DNA of 64,000 nucleotides from Lysobacteraceae bacterium NML93-0793 (GTDB lineage Bacteria; Pseudomonadota; Gammaproteobacteria; Xanthomonadales; Xanthomonadaceae). The stretch is taken from contig NTJG01000002.1 in the NCBI GenBank assembly GCA_002324875.1, forward strand, positions 268,189 to 332,188, written 5' to 3'. Made by a program: the position numbers and the translations under genes. Under the pieces are notes generated by a model that made no database searches, had not been told where the DNA came from, and saw nothing but the letters and a program-made list of their open reading frames with translations. Within the stretch, counting starts at the first letter, position 1; each line of letters starts with the position of its first letter. Shown here in pieces: positions 19,760-29,872 of this stretch.

Positions 19760-20719
19760 ATGCACCCTCCGGTCACCTTCGGCGGTGATGCCCGGCAGGT
19801 GCCGGTGTTCTCGTACGCCGGTGGCCTCGACCACGACACCGGGCCGGAGCACGCCGAACGCCCCGAGCGTCTCGCTGCGGTGATCGAGGCCCTGCAGGCC
19901 GCGTTCCCCGATCTGGATCTGCGCCAGGCGCCGGCCGCCACGCGCGGCCAGTTGCTGCGCGTGCACGACGAATCGCTGCTCGCGACCGTGCTCGAATCGC
20001 AGCCGACGGGGCGCATCCCACTCGATGCCGACACCGTGCTCTCGCCCGGCTCGGCGCTCGCGGCGCTGCATGCCGCGGGCGCGGGTGTCGCGGCGGTGGA
20101 CCTGGTCTTCGGCGGCGACGCACGCCGCGCCTTCTGCGCGGTGCGCCCGCCCGGGCATCACGCCACGCGCGACATCGCGATGGGGTTCTGCCTGTTCAAC
20201 AGCATCGCCGTCGCAGCCGCGCACGCGCTCGACCGCTACGGTCTGACCCGGGTGTCGATCGTCGATTTCGACGTGCATCACGGCAACGGCACCCAGGCGA
20301 TCTTCGAAGCCGAGCCACGGGTGCAGTACCTCAGTTCGCACCAGTGGCCGCTGTATCCCGATACCGGTCATCGCAGCGAGCGCGGCGTGGGCAATATCGT
20401 CAACCTGCCGCTGCCGCCGGGAACGGGCAGCGAGGCGTTCCGCGCCGCGTGGCACGAGCGCCTGCTGCCGGAGATCGACGCCTTCGCCCCGCAGCTGGTG
20501 CTGGTGTCGGCCGGCTTCGACGCGCACCGCAGCGATCCGCTGGCCCAGCTCGAACTCGATGCCGCGGATTTCGGCTGGATCACCGGCGAACTCGTCGCGC
20601 TGGCCGACCGCCATGCCGAAGGCCGGCTGGTCTCGATGCTCGAAGGCGGCTACGACCTGCAGGCACTGCGCGAATGCAGCGTGGCGCATCTGCGGTCTCT
20701 CAGGGCGACACCGGCCTGA
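19760..20719 (+). CDS. histone deacetylase-family zinc hydrolase
   Basis: A 319-residue arginase/deacetylase-fold protein. Catalytic and zinc-binding motifs are RPPGHHATRD (the His pair), DFDVHHGNGT (Asp and His zinc ligands) and FDAHRSDP (second Asp). Bacterial members act on acetyl-lysine, acetylpolyamines or related amides; they are often labelled acetoin utilisation proteins without evidence. Its start is only 3 bp after the adenosyltransferase stop, so it is probably in the same transcript, though no functional link is obvious. Confidence 0.88.
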   Translation: MHPPVTFGGDARQVPVFSYAGGLDHDTGPEHAERPERLAAVIEALQAAFPDLDLRQAPAATRGQLLRVHDESLLATVLESQPTGRIPLDADTVLSPGSALAALHAAGAGVAAVDLVFGGDARRAFCAVRPPGHHATRDIAMGFCLFNSIAVAAAHALDRYGLTRVSIVDFDVHHGNGTQAIFEAEPRVQYLSSHQWPLYPDTGHRSERGVGNIVNLPLPPGTGSEAFRAAWHERLLPEIDAFAPQLVLVSAGFDAHRSDPLAQLELDAADFGWITGELVALADRHAEGRLVSMLEGGYDLQALRECSVAHLRSLRATPA

Positions 20720-20934
20720 GCAGGTGCGGGCACGTACGCGCGCGACGCCCCGGTATCCCGGGCATCGGGCGCACTCAGCACGCGGTTGCCGACATCCATT
20801 CATGTTCAGCGCGCTGATGGCCGACGAGGCCACGCAGCGGCACGCCAGCCGGTGAATGAACGCGGCTTGGCCGCATTGCCGCTGCCCAAGGGATACGGCA
20901 TGCTGGCGCACGTTTTTGGCTGAACGGATCGACC

Positions 20935-23403
20935 GTGCGCCCTGCCCTACGCTTGTTGCCTCTTCCGTTCTGCATCGCCGTCTCGCTGAGCGCCCACGCC
21001 GACGAGGCCTTGCGCCCGAATTACTGGGCGCTGTGCCCGATCGAGGACGCGGTTCCCGCGTTCGCCGATGCCCAGGCTCCGATCGGCTCGGTGGAGGATC
21101 GCGAGAACCAGCCCACCAACATCGACGGCAACCAGTTCGAAGGCCTGACCGGCGTGGACAGCGACTTCACCGGAAACGTCAGCGGCGACGTGACCCTGCG
21201 CCGCGGCGACCAGTTCCTCGGCACCGACGACCTGCAGTTCTCGCAGGAGGACGGCACCTTCGTCGCCAGCGGCAACGTGCGCTACCAGGATTCGGGCATG
21301 CGCGTGGTCGCCGACCGGCTCGAGGGCGACACGCTGGCCGAGTCCTACCGCATGGACAGCGTGCGCTACCAGTTGACCGCCCGCCGCGGCAACGGCGGCG
21401 CGGACCACATCCGCATGGACGGCACCGTCGGTGCATTGCTGGGCTCCACGTATTCCACCTGCACACCGAGCGACCGCTGGTGGGAGCTCAAGGCCGGCCA
21501 GATCGACATCGACACCGACATGGGCATGGGCACCGCGCGCAACGCGACCCTGCGCGTGGGCAAGGTGCCGGTGCTGTACGTGCCCTGGTTCCGCTTCCCG
21601 ATCGACGAGCGCCGCCTCTCGGGCCTGCTGTTCCCGCGCATCTCGCAGTCGGGCCGCAACGGCTTCGACTACACCCAGCCGATCTATCTCAACCTTGCGC
21701 CGCAGTTCGACATGACCCTCGAGCCGCGTTTCATGAGCCGGCGCGGCGTGCAGCTGGGCACCGAGTTCCGCTTCCAGACCGACCGCACCCGCGGCGAACT
21801 CGACGTGGCCTATCTGCCGTCGGACAAGCTCACCAGCCGCGAGCGCGAGCTCGAGGAAGAACAGGTGCCGATCGTCGAGAACCGGCGCAAGGACGATCGC
21901 GCCTTCCTGAGCTTCGGCGGGTCCTGGGACATCAATCCGACCTGGCAGGGCCGCACCAACCTGACCTGGATGAGCGATCCACGGTATCTCGAGGATTCGA
22001 GCAACAATGTCGACGGCATTTCCTCGGTCAATGCGCTGAGCCAGATCGGCGTGTTCGGCCAGGGCACGTCGGGCGACCTCGGCTACTGGAACGCGAGCGT
22101 GCTCGCCGATTACCAGCTGCTGACCGACTACACGCTGCCCGAGGCGGTGCTGCCCTACAACCGCCTGCCGCACGCCTCGTTCACCTGGCAACGTCCCTAC
22201 GGCCGCTGGATCAACGCGGGCGTCGACACCACGGCCACCCGGTTCTCGCATCTCGACGACGCCGCGCGTCCGGGCGGAAGCCGCCTCGACGTCAAACCGT
22301 ATGTGTCGATGCCGTTCGAGGGCGCGGCCTGGTTCGTGCGCCCGACGGTCGCTTACCGCCACACCAGCTACTCGCTCGACCGCGTGCTGGCCGACCGCAT
22401 CGCCGAGCAGCGCGCACGCGCCGAACTCGGCATTCCGGGCGATGTGGCGGTACCCGCCGACACTCTCGCGCTCTACCGCAACACCTCGCCCAGCCGCAGC
22501 CAGCCGATCGGCTCGATCGACGCCGGCCTGTTCTTCGACCGCAACACCCGCTGGCGCGGCGAGGACTACCTGCACACCCTCGAGCCGCGGCTGTTCTATC
22601 TGAATTCGCCCTACCGCGACCAGTCCGCACTGCCGCTGTTCGACACCACGCCGCTGACCTTCGGCTGGGGCCAGCTGTTCCGCGACAACCGCTATTCGGG
22701 CGCCGACCGCCAGGCCGACGCCAACCAGGTCACGATGGCGGTCAGTACGCGTCTGATCCGCGAATCGGACGGCATGGAGAAGCTCTCGGCCAGCCTCGGC
22801 CAGATCGTCTACCTGTCCGATTCGCGGGTGACGATCCCGGGCGAAGCGCAGGTCGAACAGGGGCGCTCGGCCTGGGTCAGCGACGCGACCTACGCGATCA
22901 ACGACCGCTGGACGGTCAGCGCCGGCTACCAGTGGGACCCCAAGTTCCGCCGCGAAGACCTGATGTCGCTGCGCACGCGCTATCTGATCGGCGACGAGGG
23001 CATCGTCAACTTCGCCTATCGCCGTCGTGCGGATCTGATCGAACAGGCCGACCTGTCGTTCCTGTATCCGATCAGCGCCGCCTGGAGCGTGGTGGGCCGT
23101 TACTACTACTCGTTCACCGACAACCGGCTGCTCGAAGCGGTCGCCGGCGTGCAGTGGGACAGCTGCTGTCTCGCGGCGCGCGTGGTCGGTCGACGCTACC
23201 TGCGCAACCGCCAGGGCGAGCTGAACAACGCCATCATGTTCGAACTTGAACTGAAGGGTCTGGGGTCCGCCGGCCCCAACACGGAGGACCGTTTGCGCCG
23301 TGCTATTCTCGGTTATTACCGCGACGACCTCTATCTCGTGCCGCCGTCCGAGCTGCGCAACAGCGACGACGTGGAAACCCTCACTCCCGGCCTGAGCCAA
23401 TGA
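20935..23403 (+). CDS. lptD: LPS assembly outer membrane protein LptD
   Basis: LptD is the outer-membrane beta-barrel that, with LptE, places lipopolysaccharide in the outer leaflet. The 822-residue precursor starts at GTG 20935 and has a signal peptide ending near SAHADEA. A periplasmic OstA/beta-jellyroll domain follows (about residues 65-190: GNVSGDVTLRRGDQFL, GTFVASGNVRYQD), then a large barrel with the LptD block YVPWFRFPIDERRLSGLLFP. Cysteines occur near residue 35, in STCTPS and as CC near the C-terminus, consistent with the interdomain disulfides. Its stop overlaps surA as ATGA. Confidence 0.95.
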   Translation: MRPALRLLPLPFCIAVSLSAHADEALRPNYWALCPIEDAVPAFADAQAPIGSVEDRENQPTNIDGNQFEGLTGVDSDFTGNVSGDVTLRRGDQFLGTDDLQFSQEDGTFVASGNVRYQDSGMRVVADRLEGDTLAESYRMDSVRYQLTARRGNGGADHIRMDGTVGALLGSTYSTCTPSDRWWELKAGQIDIDTDMGMGTARNATLRVGKVPVLYVPWFRFPIDERRLSGLLFPRISQSGRNGFDYTQPIYLNLAPQFDMTLEPRFMSRRGVQLGTEFRFQTDRTRGELDVAYLPSDKLTSRERELEEEQVPIVENRRKDDRAFLSFGGSWDINPTWQGRTNLTWMSDPRYLEDSSNNVDGISSVNALSQIGVFGQGTSGDLGYWNASVLADYQLLTDYTLPEAVLPYNRLPHASFTWQRPYGRWINAGVDTTATRFSHLDDAARPGGSRLDVKPYVSMPFEGAAWFVRPTVAYRHTSYSLDRVLADRIAEQRARAELGIPGDVAVPADTLALYRNTSPSRSQPIGSIDAGLFFDRNTRWRGEDYLHTLEPRLFYLNSPYRDQSALPLFDTTPLTFGWGQLFRDNRYSGADRQADANQVTMAVSTRLIRESDGMEKLSASLGQIVYLSDSRVTIPGEAQVEQGRSAWVSDATYAINDRWTVSAGYQWDPKFRREDLMSLRTRYLIGDEGIVNFAYRRRADLIEQADLSFLYPISAAWSVVGRYYYSFTDNRLLEAVAGVQWDSCCLAARVVGRRYLRNRQGELNNAIMFELELKGLGSAGPNTEDRLRRAILGYYRDDLYLVPPSELRNSDDVETLTPGLSQ

Positions 23404-24719
23404 AGACACTGATCCGTTCCCTCGCGGCGGCCGCCGTGCTGTTCGCCGTCAACGCCCAGGCGCAAGACCTGCAGCCCCTGGACCGCATCGCCGCCGTCGT
23501 CGACGAGGACGTGATCCTCGCCAGCGAACTCGAGCGTGCGGTGGCCAACATCCGCGGCCAGTACGCCACCCGCCAGGACCAGCTGCCGCCGCAGCAGATC
23601 CTCGAGCGCCAGGTGCTCGAGCGCCTGATCACCCTGCGTCTGCAGACCGCACGCGCCGCCCAGACCGGCGTGCGTGTCAGCGACGAGGAAGTGGACCAGG
23701 CGATCGCCGCGATCGCCCAGCAGAACAACTTCACCATGGACCAGCTGCGCCAGCAGCTCGCGGGCGACGGCATGTCGTTCGACGATTTCCGCGCCTCGCT
23801 GCGCGACGAGCTGATGGTCCAGCGCATGCGTCAGCGCTTCGCGCAGACGCGCATCTCGGTCAGCGATGCCGAGGTCGAGGCGGCCCTGTCGGCCCAGGCC
23901 ACGGGCGCCCAGTACCGGCTGGCGCACATCCTGGTCGCGCTGCCCGAAGGCGCGACGCCGGAGCAGATCCAGGTGGGCCAGCAGAAGATCGACGGCATCA
24001 AGGGCCTGCTCGACCGCAACGAGATGGAATTCTCGGCCGCGGCGGTGCGCTATTCCGACAGCCCCAACGCGCTGGAAGGCGGCGACCTCGGCTGGCGCCG
24101 CAGCGACGAGATTCCCGCGGCCTTCGCGACCGCGGTGACCTCGCTGCAGCCCGGCCAGATCATCGGCCCGATCCGTGGCCCCAGCGGATTCCAGTTGCTG
24201 CAGCTCGTCGACGTGCGCGACGCCGCGCAGGCCGGCGGCGCGACGGTGACCGAGTTCCAGGCCCGCCACATCCTGATCCGCGCCACCGCGGGCGACGACA
24301 GCGCTGCCCGTGCTCGCGCCGATGCCCTGCGCGCCCGTATCGCCGGCGGCGCCGACTTCGCTGAGATCGCGCGCGAGAACTCCGAAGACACGAGCACGCG
24401 TGGCAACGGCGGCGATCTCGGCTGGTTCACCCAGGACGAGTTCGGTCCCGATTTCGGCAGCCAGGTCGCTGCGCTCGGCGACGGCGGGGTGTCGCAGCCG
24501 TTCCGCACCCAGGCCGGTTGGCACATCGTCCAGCGCATGGCCACCCGGCAGTCCGCAGGCAACGACAACAACCAGCGCGCCCAGGCGCGCGAGGCGATCG
24601 GCCAGCGCAAGCTCGAGGACGAGTGGGACCGCTACGTGCGCGAGCTGCGCGGCGAAGCCTACGTCAGCATCCGCATCGGTCCGAATCCCGACCCCGAGGT
24701 CGTGGGCAGCGGCGGATGA
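23400..24719 (+). CDS. surA: periplasmic chaperone and peptidyl-prolyl isomerase SurA
   Basis: SurA escorts outer-membrane proteins, including LptD, across the periplasm. The 439-residue precursor has a signal peptide (MKTLIRSLAAAAVLFAVNAQAQ), an N-terminal helical chaperone module (about 25-165) and two parvulin domains, the first around QYRLAHILVALPEG and the second around QARHILIRATAG with GNGGDLGWF. Length and order match E. coli SurA. The ATG overlaps the lptD stop (ATGA), so the barrel and its chaperone are translated together. Confidence 0.96.
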   Translation: MKTLIRSLAAAAVLFAVNAQAQDLQPLDRIAAVVDEDVILASELERAVANIRGQYATRQDQLPPQQILERQVLERLITLRLQTARAAQTGVRVSDEEVDQAIAAIAQQNNFTMDQLRQQLAGDGMSFDDFRASLRDELMVQRMRQRFAQTRISVSDAEVEAALSAQATGAQYRLAHILVALPEGATPEQIQVGQQKIDGIKGLLDRNEMEFSAAAVRYSDSPNALEGGDLGWRRSDEIPAAFATAVTSLQPGQIIGPIRGPSGFQLLQLVDVRDAAQAGGATVTEFQARHILIRATAGDDSAARARADALRARIAGGADFAEIARENSEDTSTRGNGGDLGWFTQDEFGPDFGSQVAALGDGGVSQPFRTQAGWHIVQRMATRQSAGNDNNQRAQAREAIGQRKLEDEWDRYVRELRGEAYVSIRIGPNPDPEVVGSGG

Positions 24720-24921
24720 GCGACACGGGCCGCCACGCACCGGATCGCGCCGCGATCCTCGCGCGGCGGTCCCGGTCTGTCCTGAAAGCGCACGCATGCC
24801 GCGCGCTCGCCGCTCGGCTCGCGGCAGAATCCTTCGGAACACCGGGCGCCCGGGCGACGATCGCGCCCTCCCGGATTCCCCCGCCCCGCGCCGCGCGTGA
24901 GGCGCCAAGCCTGTCAGCGTC

Positions 24922-25902
24922 GTGAATCGCCCCCGGCTGGCCCTGGTGCCCGGTGAACCTGCGGGGATCGGGCCCGAACTGTGCGTGCGTGCGGCCTGGC
25001 ACGACGTCGATGCCGATCTCGTCGTCATCGGCGACAGTGCCGTGCTCCAGCGCGCCGCGGCCGCGATCGGGCGTCCGCTGACGTTCGCCGATGCCGATGC
25101 GGCAGACGTTCGCGCGGGGACGCTGCGCCTCATCGAACAGCCGCTCCCCGCCACGGCCGCGTTCGGCGCACCCGAGCCCGCGAACGCACCCGGCGTCGTC
25201 GCGGCCCTGCTGTACGCCGCCCACGGCTGCCGCGACGGGCGCTTCGACGGCATGGTGACCGGTCCGGTGCACAAGGCTGCGATCAACGCCGGCGGCGTGC
25301 CCTACACCGGCACCACCGAATTGCTGGCCGACGATGCCGGCTGTCCTGTGGTGATGATGCTCGCCAATCCGACGTTGCGCGTGGCGCTGGCGACGACCCA
25401 CCTGCCCCTGCGTGCGGTGCCGGACGCGATCACCGTGGAGGCGCTCGAACGGGTGCTGCGGATTCTCGACGGCGCCCTGCGCCGTGATTTCGGAATCGCC
25501 CACCCGCGCATCGCCGTGCTCGGGCTCAACCCGCATGCGGGCGAGGACGGGCATCTCGGCCGGGAGGAGATCGAGACGATCACACCCGCGCTCGAACGGC
25601 TGCGCGGAGCCGGCCTGCGTCTGGACGGCCCGCTGCCGGCCGACACCGCGTTTCTGCCCGCTCGGCTGCGCGACGTCGACGCGGTGCTGGCGATGTATCA
25701 CGACCAGGGCCTGCCGGTGCTCAAGTACAGCGGTTTCGAATCGGCGGTGAACCTCACGCTGGGCCTGCCCTACCCGCGGGTCGCAGTCGACCACGGCACG
25801 GCGCTCGAACTGGCCGGCAGCGGCCGCGCCGATCCGTCGAGCCTGTTCGCCGCGATCGACCAGTGCGCGGCGCTGGCGCGACATCGCAGGCACGCCCGAT
25901 GA
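24922..25902 (+). CDS. pdxA: 4-hydroxythreonine-4-phosphate dehydrogenase
   Basis: PdxA oxidises 4-phosphohydroxy-L-threonine in pyridoxal phosphate synthesis. The 326-residue product starts at GTG 24922 and shows [21 protein letters not shown], and the three metal-binding His blocks [19 protein letters not shown] and [12 protein letters not shown]. It lies 202 bp after surA, in a gap where no other gene was found. Its stop overlaps the following csaA start. Confidence 0.95.
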   Translation: MNRPRLALVPGEPAGIGPELCVRAAWHDVDADLVVIGDSAVLQRAAAAIGRPLTFADADAADVRAGTLRLIEQPLPATAAFGAPEPANAPGVVAALLYAAHGCRDGRFDGMVTGPVHKAAINAGGVPYTGTTELLADDAGCPVVMMLANPTLRVALATTHLPLRAVPDAITVEALERVLRILDGALRRDFGIAHPRIAVLGLNPHAGEDGHLGREEIETITPALERLRGAGLRLDGPLPADTAFLPARLRDVDAVLAMYHDQGLPVLKYSGFESAVNLTLGLPYPRVAVDHGTALELAGSGRADPSSLFAAIDQCAALARHRRHAR

Positions 25903-26246
25903 GCGATGCGTCGACGATCGGCTGGGACGACTTCATGCGGGTCGACCTGCGCGTGGGCCGTGTGGTCGCCGCCGAACCGTTTGCCGCCGCGCGGCGGCCG
26001 GCCTACGTGCTGCACGTGGACTTCGGCCCGGACGTCGGCGTGCGCAAGTCCAGCGCACAGATCACCGCGCACTACACGCCCGAGGCCCTGATCGGACGCC
26101 TCGTCGTGGGCGTGGTGAATTTCCCGCCCAAGCAGATCGGTCCGCTGATGTCCGAATGCCTGATCACCGGCTTCCACGATGCCGACGGCGCCGTGCGCCT
26201 GTGCGTGCCGGACGGGGACATCGCCCCCGGCACGCGTCTGCTGTAA
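25899..26246 (+). CDS. csaA: CsaA-type tRNA-binding domain protein
   Basis: A 115-residue single-domain OB-fold protein. The blocks [32 protein letters not shown] and [21 protein letters not shown] are those of CsaA, related to the tRNA-binding domains of MetRS and PheRS; it is described as a secretion-linked chaperone in Bacillus. ATG 25899 overlaps the pdxA stop (ATGA). The longer frame starting at 25863 lies inside pdxA. In E. coli no such gene stands between pdxA and rsmA. Confidence 0.88.
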   Translation: MSDASTIGWDDFMRVDLRVGRVVAAEPFAAARRPAYVLHVDFGPDVGVRKSSAQITAHYTPEALIGRLVVGVVNFPPKQIGPLMSECLITGFHDADGAVRLCVPDGDIAPGTRLL

Positions 26247-26270
26247 CCCGAACTCCGAGCGACGCCGACC

Positions 26271-27092
26271 ATGAGCCGACACCCACCCCGCCCCGGTGCC
26301 TTCACCGAACCGCCGAAGAAGTCGCTGGGCCAGAACTTCCTCCACGAGCGCGGCGTCGTGGATCGCATCGTGCTGGCGATCGCGCCGAAGCCCGGCGAGC
26401 ACATCGTCGAGATCGGCCCGGGCCAGGGTGCGATGACCTTCCCGCTGCTGGACCGGCACGGCGCGCTGACCGCGATCGAGTTCGACCGCGACCTGCTCGC
26501 GCCGCTCACCGCGCAGGCCGCCGCGCACGGCGCGCTGACCCTGGTGCACGCCAACGTGCTCGACGTCGACCTCACCGCCCTGGCGGCGGGTACGCCGATC
26601 CGTCTGGTCGGCAACCTGCCCTACAACCTGTCGTCTCCGATCCTGTTCCACGCACTCGCGCATGCACCGGCCATCGTCGACATGCATTTCATGCTGCAGA
26701 AGGAAGTCGTCGAGCGCATGGCGGCCGGCCCCGGCAGCAAGGTCTACGGCCGGCTGAGCGTGATGCTGCAGGCGTATTGCGAGGTCACGGCGCTGTTCAC
26801 CGTGGGGCCCGGCGCGTTCCGCCCGCCGCCCAAGGTCGACTCGGCGGTCGTGCGTCTGCGCCCGCGTGCGGCGGAGACGATCGGCATCGACGATCCGGCG
26901 CGGTTCGCCGCGATTGTGCGCGCCGCATTCGGCCAACGTCGCAAGACGCTGCGCAATGCGCTCGGGGGCGTCGTGGAGGTCGAGACGATCGTCGCCGCCG
27001 GCATCGATCCGCGGACACGCGCCGAGCAACTCGGGGTCGCGGATTTCGTGCGTCTGGCCAACACCGCGGCTGCCGAACCGGGCGCGCAGTAG
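26271..27092 (+). CDS. rsmA: 16S rRNA dimethyladenosine transferase
   Basis: RsmA (KsgA) dimethylates A1518 and A1519 in the 3' end of 16S rRNA. The 273-residue protein has the family start KKSLGQNFL, the SAM motif [10 protein letters not shown], and the catalytic [11 protein letters not shown] motif, followed by [10 protein letters not shown] and the [12 protein letters not shown] block. It is in the usual pdxA-rsmA-apaG-apaH order. Confidence 0.97.
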   Translation: MSRHPPRPGAFTEPPKKSLGQNFLHERGVVDRIVLAIAPKPGEHIVEIGPGQGAMTFPLLDRHGALTAIEFDRDLLAPLTAQAAAHGALTLVHANVLDVDLTALAAGTPIRLVGNLPYNLSSPILFHALAHAPAIVDMHFMLQKEVVERMAAGPGSKVYGRLSVMLQAYCEVTALFTVGPGAFRPPPKVDSAVVRLRPRAAETIGIDDPARFAAIVRAAFGQRRKTLRNALGGVVEVETIVAAGIDPRTRAEQLGVADFVRLANTAAAEPGAQ

Positions 27093-27130
27093 TCGAAGCA
27101 TTCATGCCATCCCGCTACACTGGAGCGGCC

Positions 27131-27514
27131 ATGGACGAGACCGCCGACTACACCCTCGAAATCCAGATCGCGACGCGCTTCCTCGACGAGGAATCCAGGC
27201 CCGACGACGACCGGTACGTGTTCGCGTACACGATCCGCATACGCAACGTCGGCCGCCTGCCGGCGCAGCTGGTCTCGCGCCACTGGATCATCACCGACGC
27301 CAACGGGCGGGTCGAGGAAGTGCGCGGCGACGGCGTCGTCGGCGAGCAGCCGCGCCTCGAGCCGGGCGAAGACTTCACCTACACCTCGGGCGCCGTGCTG
27401 GCCACCGCGGTCGGCACGATGGAAGGCAGCTACGACATGATCGGCGACGACGGCGCGCACTTCGATGCGCCGATTCCGCCGTTCACGCTGTCCGTCCCGC
27501 GAACCCTGCACTGA
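27131..27514 (+). CDS. apaG: Co2+/Mg2+ efflux-associated protein ApaG
   Basis: A 127-residue ApaG-fold (FN3-like) protein of unclear role that travels with rsmA and apaH. It has [44 protein letters not shown] and FTYTSGAVL, all strongly conserved. The ATG at 27131 has GGAG at 27122-27125 and gives the same length as E. coli ApaG. An ATG at 27104 would add nine residues. The stop codon overlaps the apaH start as TGATG. Confidence 0.95.
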   Translation: MDETADYTLEIQIATRFLDEESRPDDDRYVFAYTIRIRNVGRLPAQLVSRHWIITDANGRVEEVRGDGVVGEQPRLEPGEDFTYTSGAVLATAVGTMEGSYDMIGDDGAHFDAPIPPFTLSVPRTLH

Positions 27515-28365
27515 TGGCTGTCTGGGCCATCGGCGACCTGCAGGGCTGCTACGACCCCACCCGGCGTCTGCTCGACGCGATCCGCTTCGATCCCGCCAAG
27601 GACCGGCTGTGGTTCTGCGGTGATCTGGTCAACCGCGGCGGGGAATCGATCGAGACGCTGCGTCTGGTGCACTCGCTGCGCGAGAACGTGGTCAGCGTGC
27701 TCGGCAACCACGACCTGTCGCTGCTGGCGATCGCCGAGCGTCGCGAAGAGGACCAGCGCAAGGTCAACGCCGATCTCCAGGGCGTGCTGTTCGCGCACGA
27801 TCGCGACGTGCTGCTCGACTGGCTGCGCACCTGCCCGCTGCTCCATGTCGACCGCGCGCTCGGCTGGATGATGCTGCACGCGGGCCTCGCGCCGCGCTGG
27901 ACCACGCAGCTCGCACAGAAGCACGCCGGCGAGATCGAGCACAAGCTGCGCAGCGGCGGCTACCGCAAGCTGCTGCGGAACATGTACGGCGATCGTCCGG
28001 CCTGGTCGCCGCATCTCACCGGTCCGGACCGTGATCGCGCGATCATCAACATCTTCACGCGCATGCGCTACTGCGCGCCCAAGGGCCGCATCGCGTTCGA
28101 GGAGAAGGGCGCGCCCGGCACACAGCAGCCCGGTCTCTATCCCTGGTACGAAGTGCCCGGACGCGCGGAGCGTGATCTGAAGATCGTCTGTGGCCACTGG
28201 TCGACGCTCGGCCTGTTCATCGGCCACGGCGTCCACGCCATCGACACCGGCGCGGTCTGGGGCGGCAAGCTCACCGCATTGCAGCTCGATGCCGAGAGTC
28301 TGCACGTGGTGCAGGTCGAGGGACGCGACGTGTCCGACCTGCCACCGCGCAAGCTGCCGGCCTGA
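27514..28365 (+). CDS. apaH: symmetrical bis(5'-nucleosyl)-tetraphosphatase
   Basis: ApaH splits Ap4A into two ADP and affects RNA caps and stress responses. The 283-residue metallophosphatase shows GDLQGC, CGDLVNRG, LGNHDLS and the late GHWSTLG and TGAVWGG His blocks. It starts within the apaG stop (TGATG). It is the last gene of the lptD-to-apaH series; folA faces it from the other strand. Confidence 0.96.
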   Translation: MAVWAIGDLQGCYDPTRRLLDAIRFDPAKDRLWFCGDLVNRGGESIETLRLVHSLRENVVSVLGNHDLSLLAIAERREEDQRKVNADLQGVLFAHDRDVLLDWLRTCPLLHVDRALGWMMLHAGLAPRWTTQLAQKHAGEIEHKLRSGGYRKLLRNMYGDRPAWSPHLTGPDRDRAIINIFTRMRYCAPKGRIAFEEKGAPGTQQPGLYPWYEVPGRAERDLKIVCGHWSTLGLFIGHGVHAIDTGAVWGGKLTALQLDAESLHVVQVEGRDVSDLPPRKLPA

Positions 28366-28370
28366 TCGCA

Positions 28371-28396
28371 CGGCGGACGACGGGCGTCCTCCGCCG
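28371..28396. terminator. hairpin between convergent apaH and folA
   Basis: CGGCGGA (28371-28377) pairs with TCCGCCG (28390-28396). After one C-C mismatch, GAC pairs with GTC around a GGGC loop. It begins five bases after the apaH stop. No T run follows, so it may protect the 3' end instead of terminating. Confidence 0.45.
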
Positions 28397-28545
28397 CGCA
28401 TTGTCCGATCTGCAGCGGCGCACCCACGAACTCGCTACCTGCTCATCGGCGCGGCACCACGGCACCGCGCCAGCACCCGCAAAGTCGACGGCCATAGTCA
28501 TCGCGGCAGACGGCCGGCGCGGACGCGCGCCGCCCCAGACGCGGA

Positions 28546-29043
28546 TCAGGCGCGGCGGTACTCGACGAAATCGAAGGCGTGCGCATGGCGCGCATCCGCT
28601 GCATGCGACGTGCGCGAGACCTCGCGCCACACGGCCGCGTCCCGGTCGGGAAAGAACGCATGGGCACGCTCGACGATCGTGTCGACATGGGTCAGCTGCA
28701 GCACATCCGCCTGCGGCAGCGCGAGGCGGTAGATCTCGCCGCCACCGATGACGCACAGCTCGGCGGCCTCGCCCGCCGCGGCGATCGCATCGTCGAACGT
28801 GGCCACCGCCCGCATGCCCGCAAACGGCACCTGGCCGCTGCGCGTGAGCACCAGATTGGTCCGCCCCGGCAGCGCCCGGCCCAGGGATTCCGCGGTCTTG
28901 CGGCCCATCAGCACCGGCTTGCCGATCGTCAGCGCCTTGAAGTGGCGGAAGTCGTCGGGCAGATGCCAGGGCATCGCATTGTCGCGGCCGATCGCGCCCC
29001 GGCGATCCAGCGCGGCGACGAGCACCAGCGCAGGCCGGCTCAT
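28546..29043 (-). CDS. folA: dihydrofolate reductase
   Basis: FolA regenerates tetrahydrofolate after thymidylate synthesis. The 165-residue product has [21 protein letters not shown] with the active-site Trp and Asp, [13 protein letters not shown] for NADPH binding, and the [13 protein letters not shown] block. Its ATG overlaps the thyA stop as ATGA, so the enzyme pair is translated together. Confidence 0.96.
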   Translation of the reverse strand: MSRPALVLVAALDRRGAIGRDNAMPWHLPDDFRHFKALTIGKPVLMGRKTAESLGRALPGRTNLVLTRSGQVPFAGMRAVATFDDAIAAAGEAAELCVIGGGEIYRLALPQADVLQLTHVDTIVERAHAFFPDRDAAVWREVSRTSHAADARHAHAFDFVEYRRA

Positions 29044-29834
29044 ACCGCGATCGGCGCCTTGATCGCGGGCGCGGGATCGTAGCCTTCGATCGCGATGTCC
29101 TCGAAGCGGAACCCGAACAGGTCGGTGACCTCCGGGTTGAGCCGCAGCGTCGGCAGCGCGCGTGGCGTGCGGGTCAGCTGCTCGCGCGCCTGATCGAAGT
29201 GATTCGAATACAGGTGCGCATCGCCCAGCGTGTGCACGAAATCGCCGACGCCCAGCCCGCACACCTGCGCCACCATGTGGGTCAGCAGCGCGTAGCTGGC
29301 GATGTTGAACGGCACGCCGAGAAAGATGTCCCCGCTGCGCTGGTAGAGCTGGCAGCTGAGCTTGCCGTCGACGACGTAGAACTGGAACAGCGCATGGCAG
29401 GGCATCAGCGCCATCTCCGACAGCTCGCCGACGTTCCAGGCACTGACCACCAGACGCCGCGAATCGGGATTGCGACGGATTTCGTCGACCAGCCACTGCA
29501 TCTGGTCGATGGTGCGGCCGTCGGCCGTCGTCCAGCGCCGCCACTGCTTGCCGTAGACCGGGCCCAGTTCGCCGTCGGCGTCGGCCCATTCGTCCCAGAT
29601 GCTGACCTTGTTCGCCTTGAGGTAGGCGATGTTGGTCTCGCCCTGCAGGAACCACAGCAGCTCGTGGATGATCGAGCGCAGGTGCAGCTTCTTGGTGGTC
29701 ACCAGCGGAAAGCCGGCAGCGAGGTCGAAGCGCATCTGCCAGCCGAACACGCTGCGCGTGCCGGTGCCGGTGCGGTCGGATTTATCGGCGCCGTGCTCGA
29801 GCACGTGCTGCAGCAGATCGAGGTACTGCTTCAT
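29040..29834 (-). CDS. thyA: thymidylate synthase
   Basis: ThyA methylates dUMP to dTMP with methylenetetrahydrofolate. The 264-residue product equals E. coli in length. The catalytic Cys146 lies in [11 protein letters not shown], and [25 protein letters not shown] and GDAHLYSNH are intact. It follows lgt by 38 bp and overlaps folA. The lgt-thyA-folA order is common in gammaproteobacteria. Confidence 0.97.
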   Translation of the reverse strand: MKQYLDLLQHVLEHGADKSDRTGTGTRSVFGWQMRFDLAAGFPLVTTKKLHLRSIIHELLWFLQGETNIAYLKANKVSIWDEWADADGELGPVYGKQWRRWTTADGRTIDQMQWLVDEIRRNPDSRRLVVSAWNVGELSEMALMPCHALFQFYVVDGKLSCQLYQRSGDIFLGVPFNIASYALLTHMVAQVCGLGVGDFVHTLGDAHLYSNHFDQAREQLTRTPRALPTLRLNPEVTDLFGFRFEDIAIEGYDPAPAIKAPIAV

Positions 29835-29872
29835 CGCGATCTCCGGATCAGTCGGGGCGATGCGTGCATCGC

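Noticed and set aside
19760..20719. Acetoin utilisation protein AcuC
   Set aside because: The fold is shared, but no other acetoin genes are near; the broad family name is safer.
20947..23409. An 820-codon open frame antisense to lptD
   Set aside because: Mirror frame of a conserved barrel gene; the translation resembles no protein and is rich in His, Val and Gly, typical of antisense frames in this GC range.
23331..25286. A 651-codon minus-strand frame over surA and pdxA
   Set aside because: Antisense to two conserved genes, no domain recognised.
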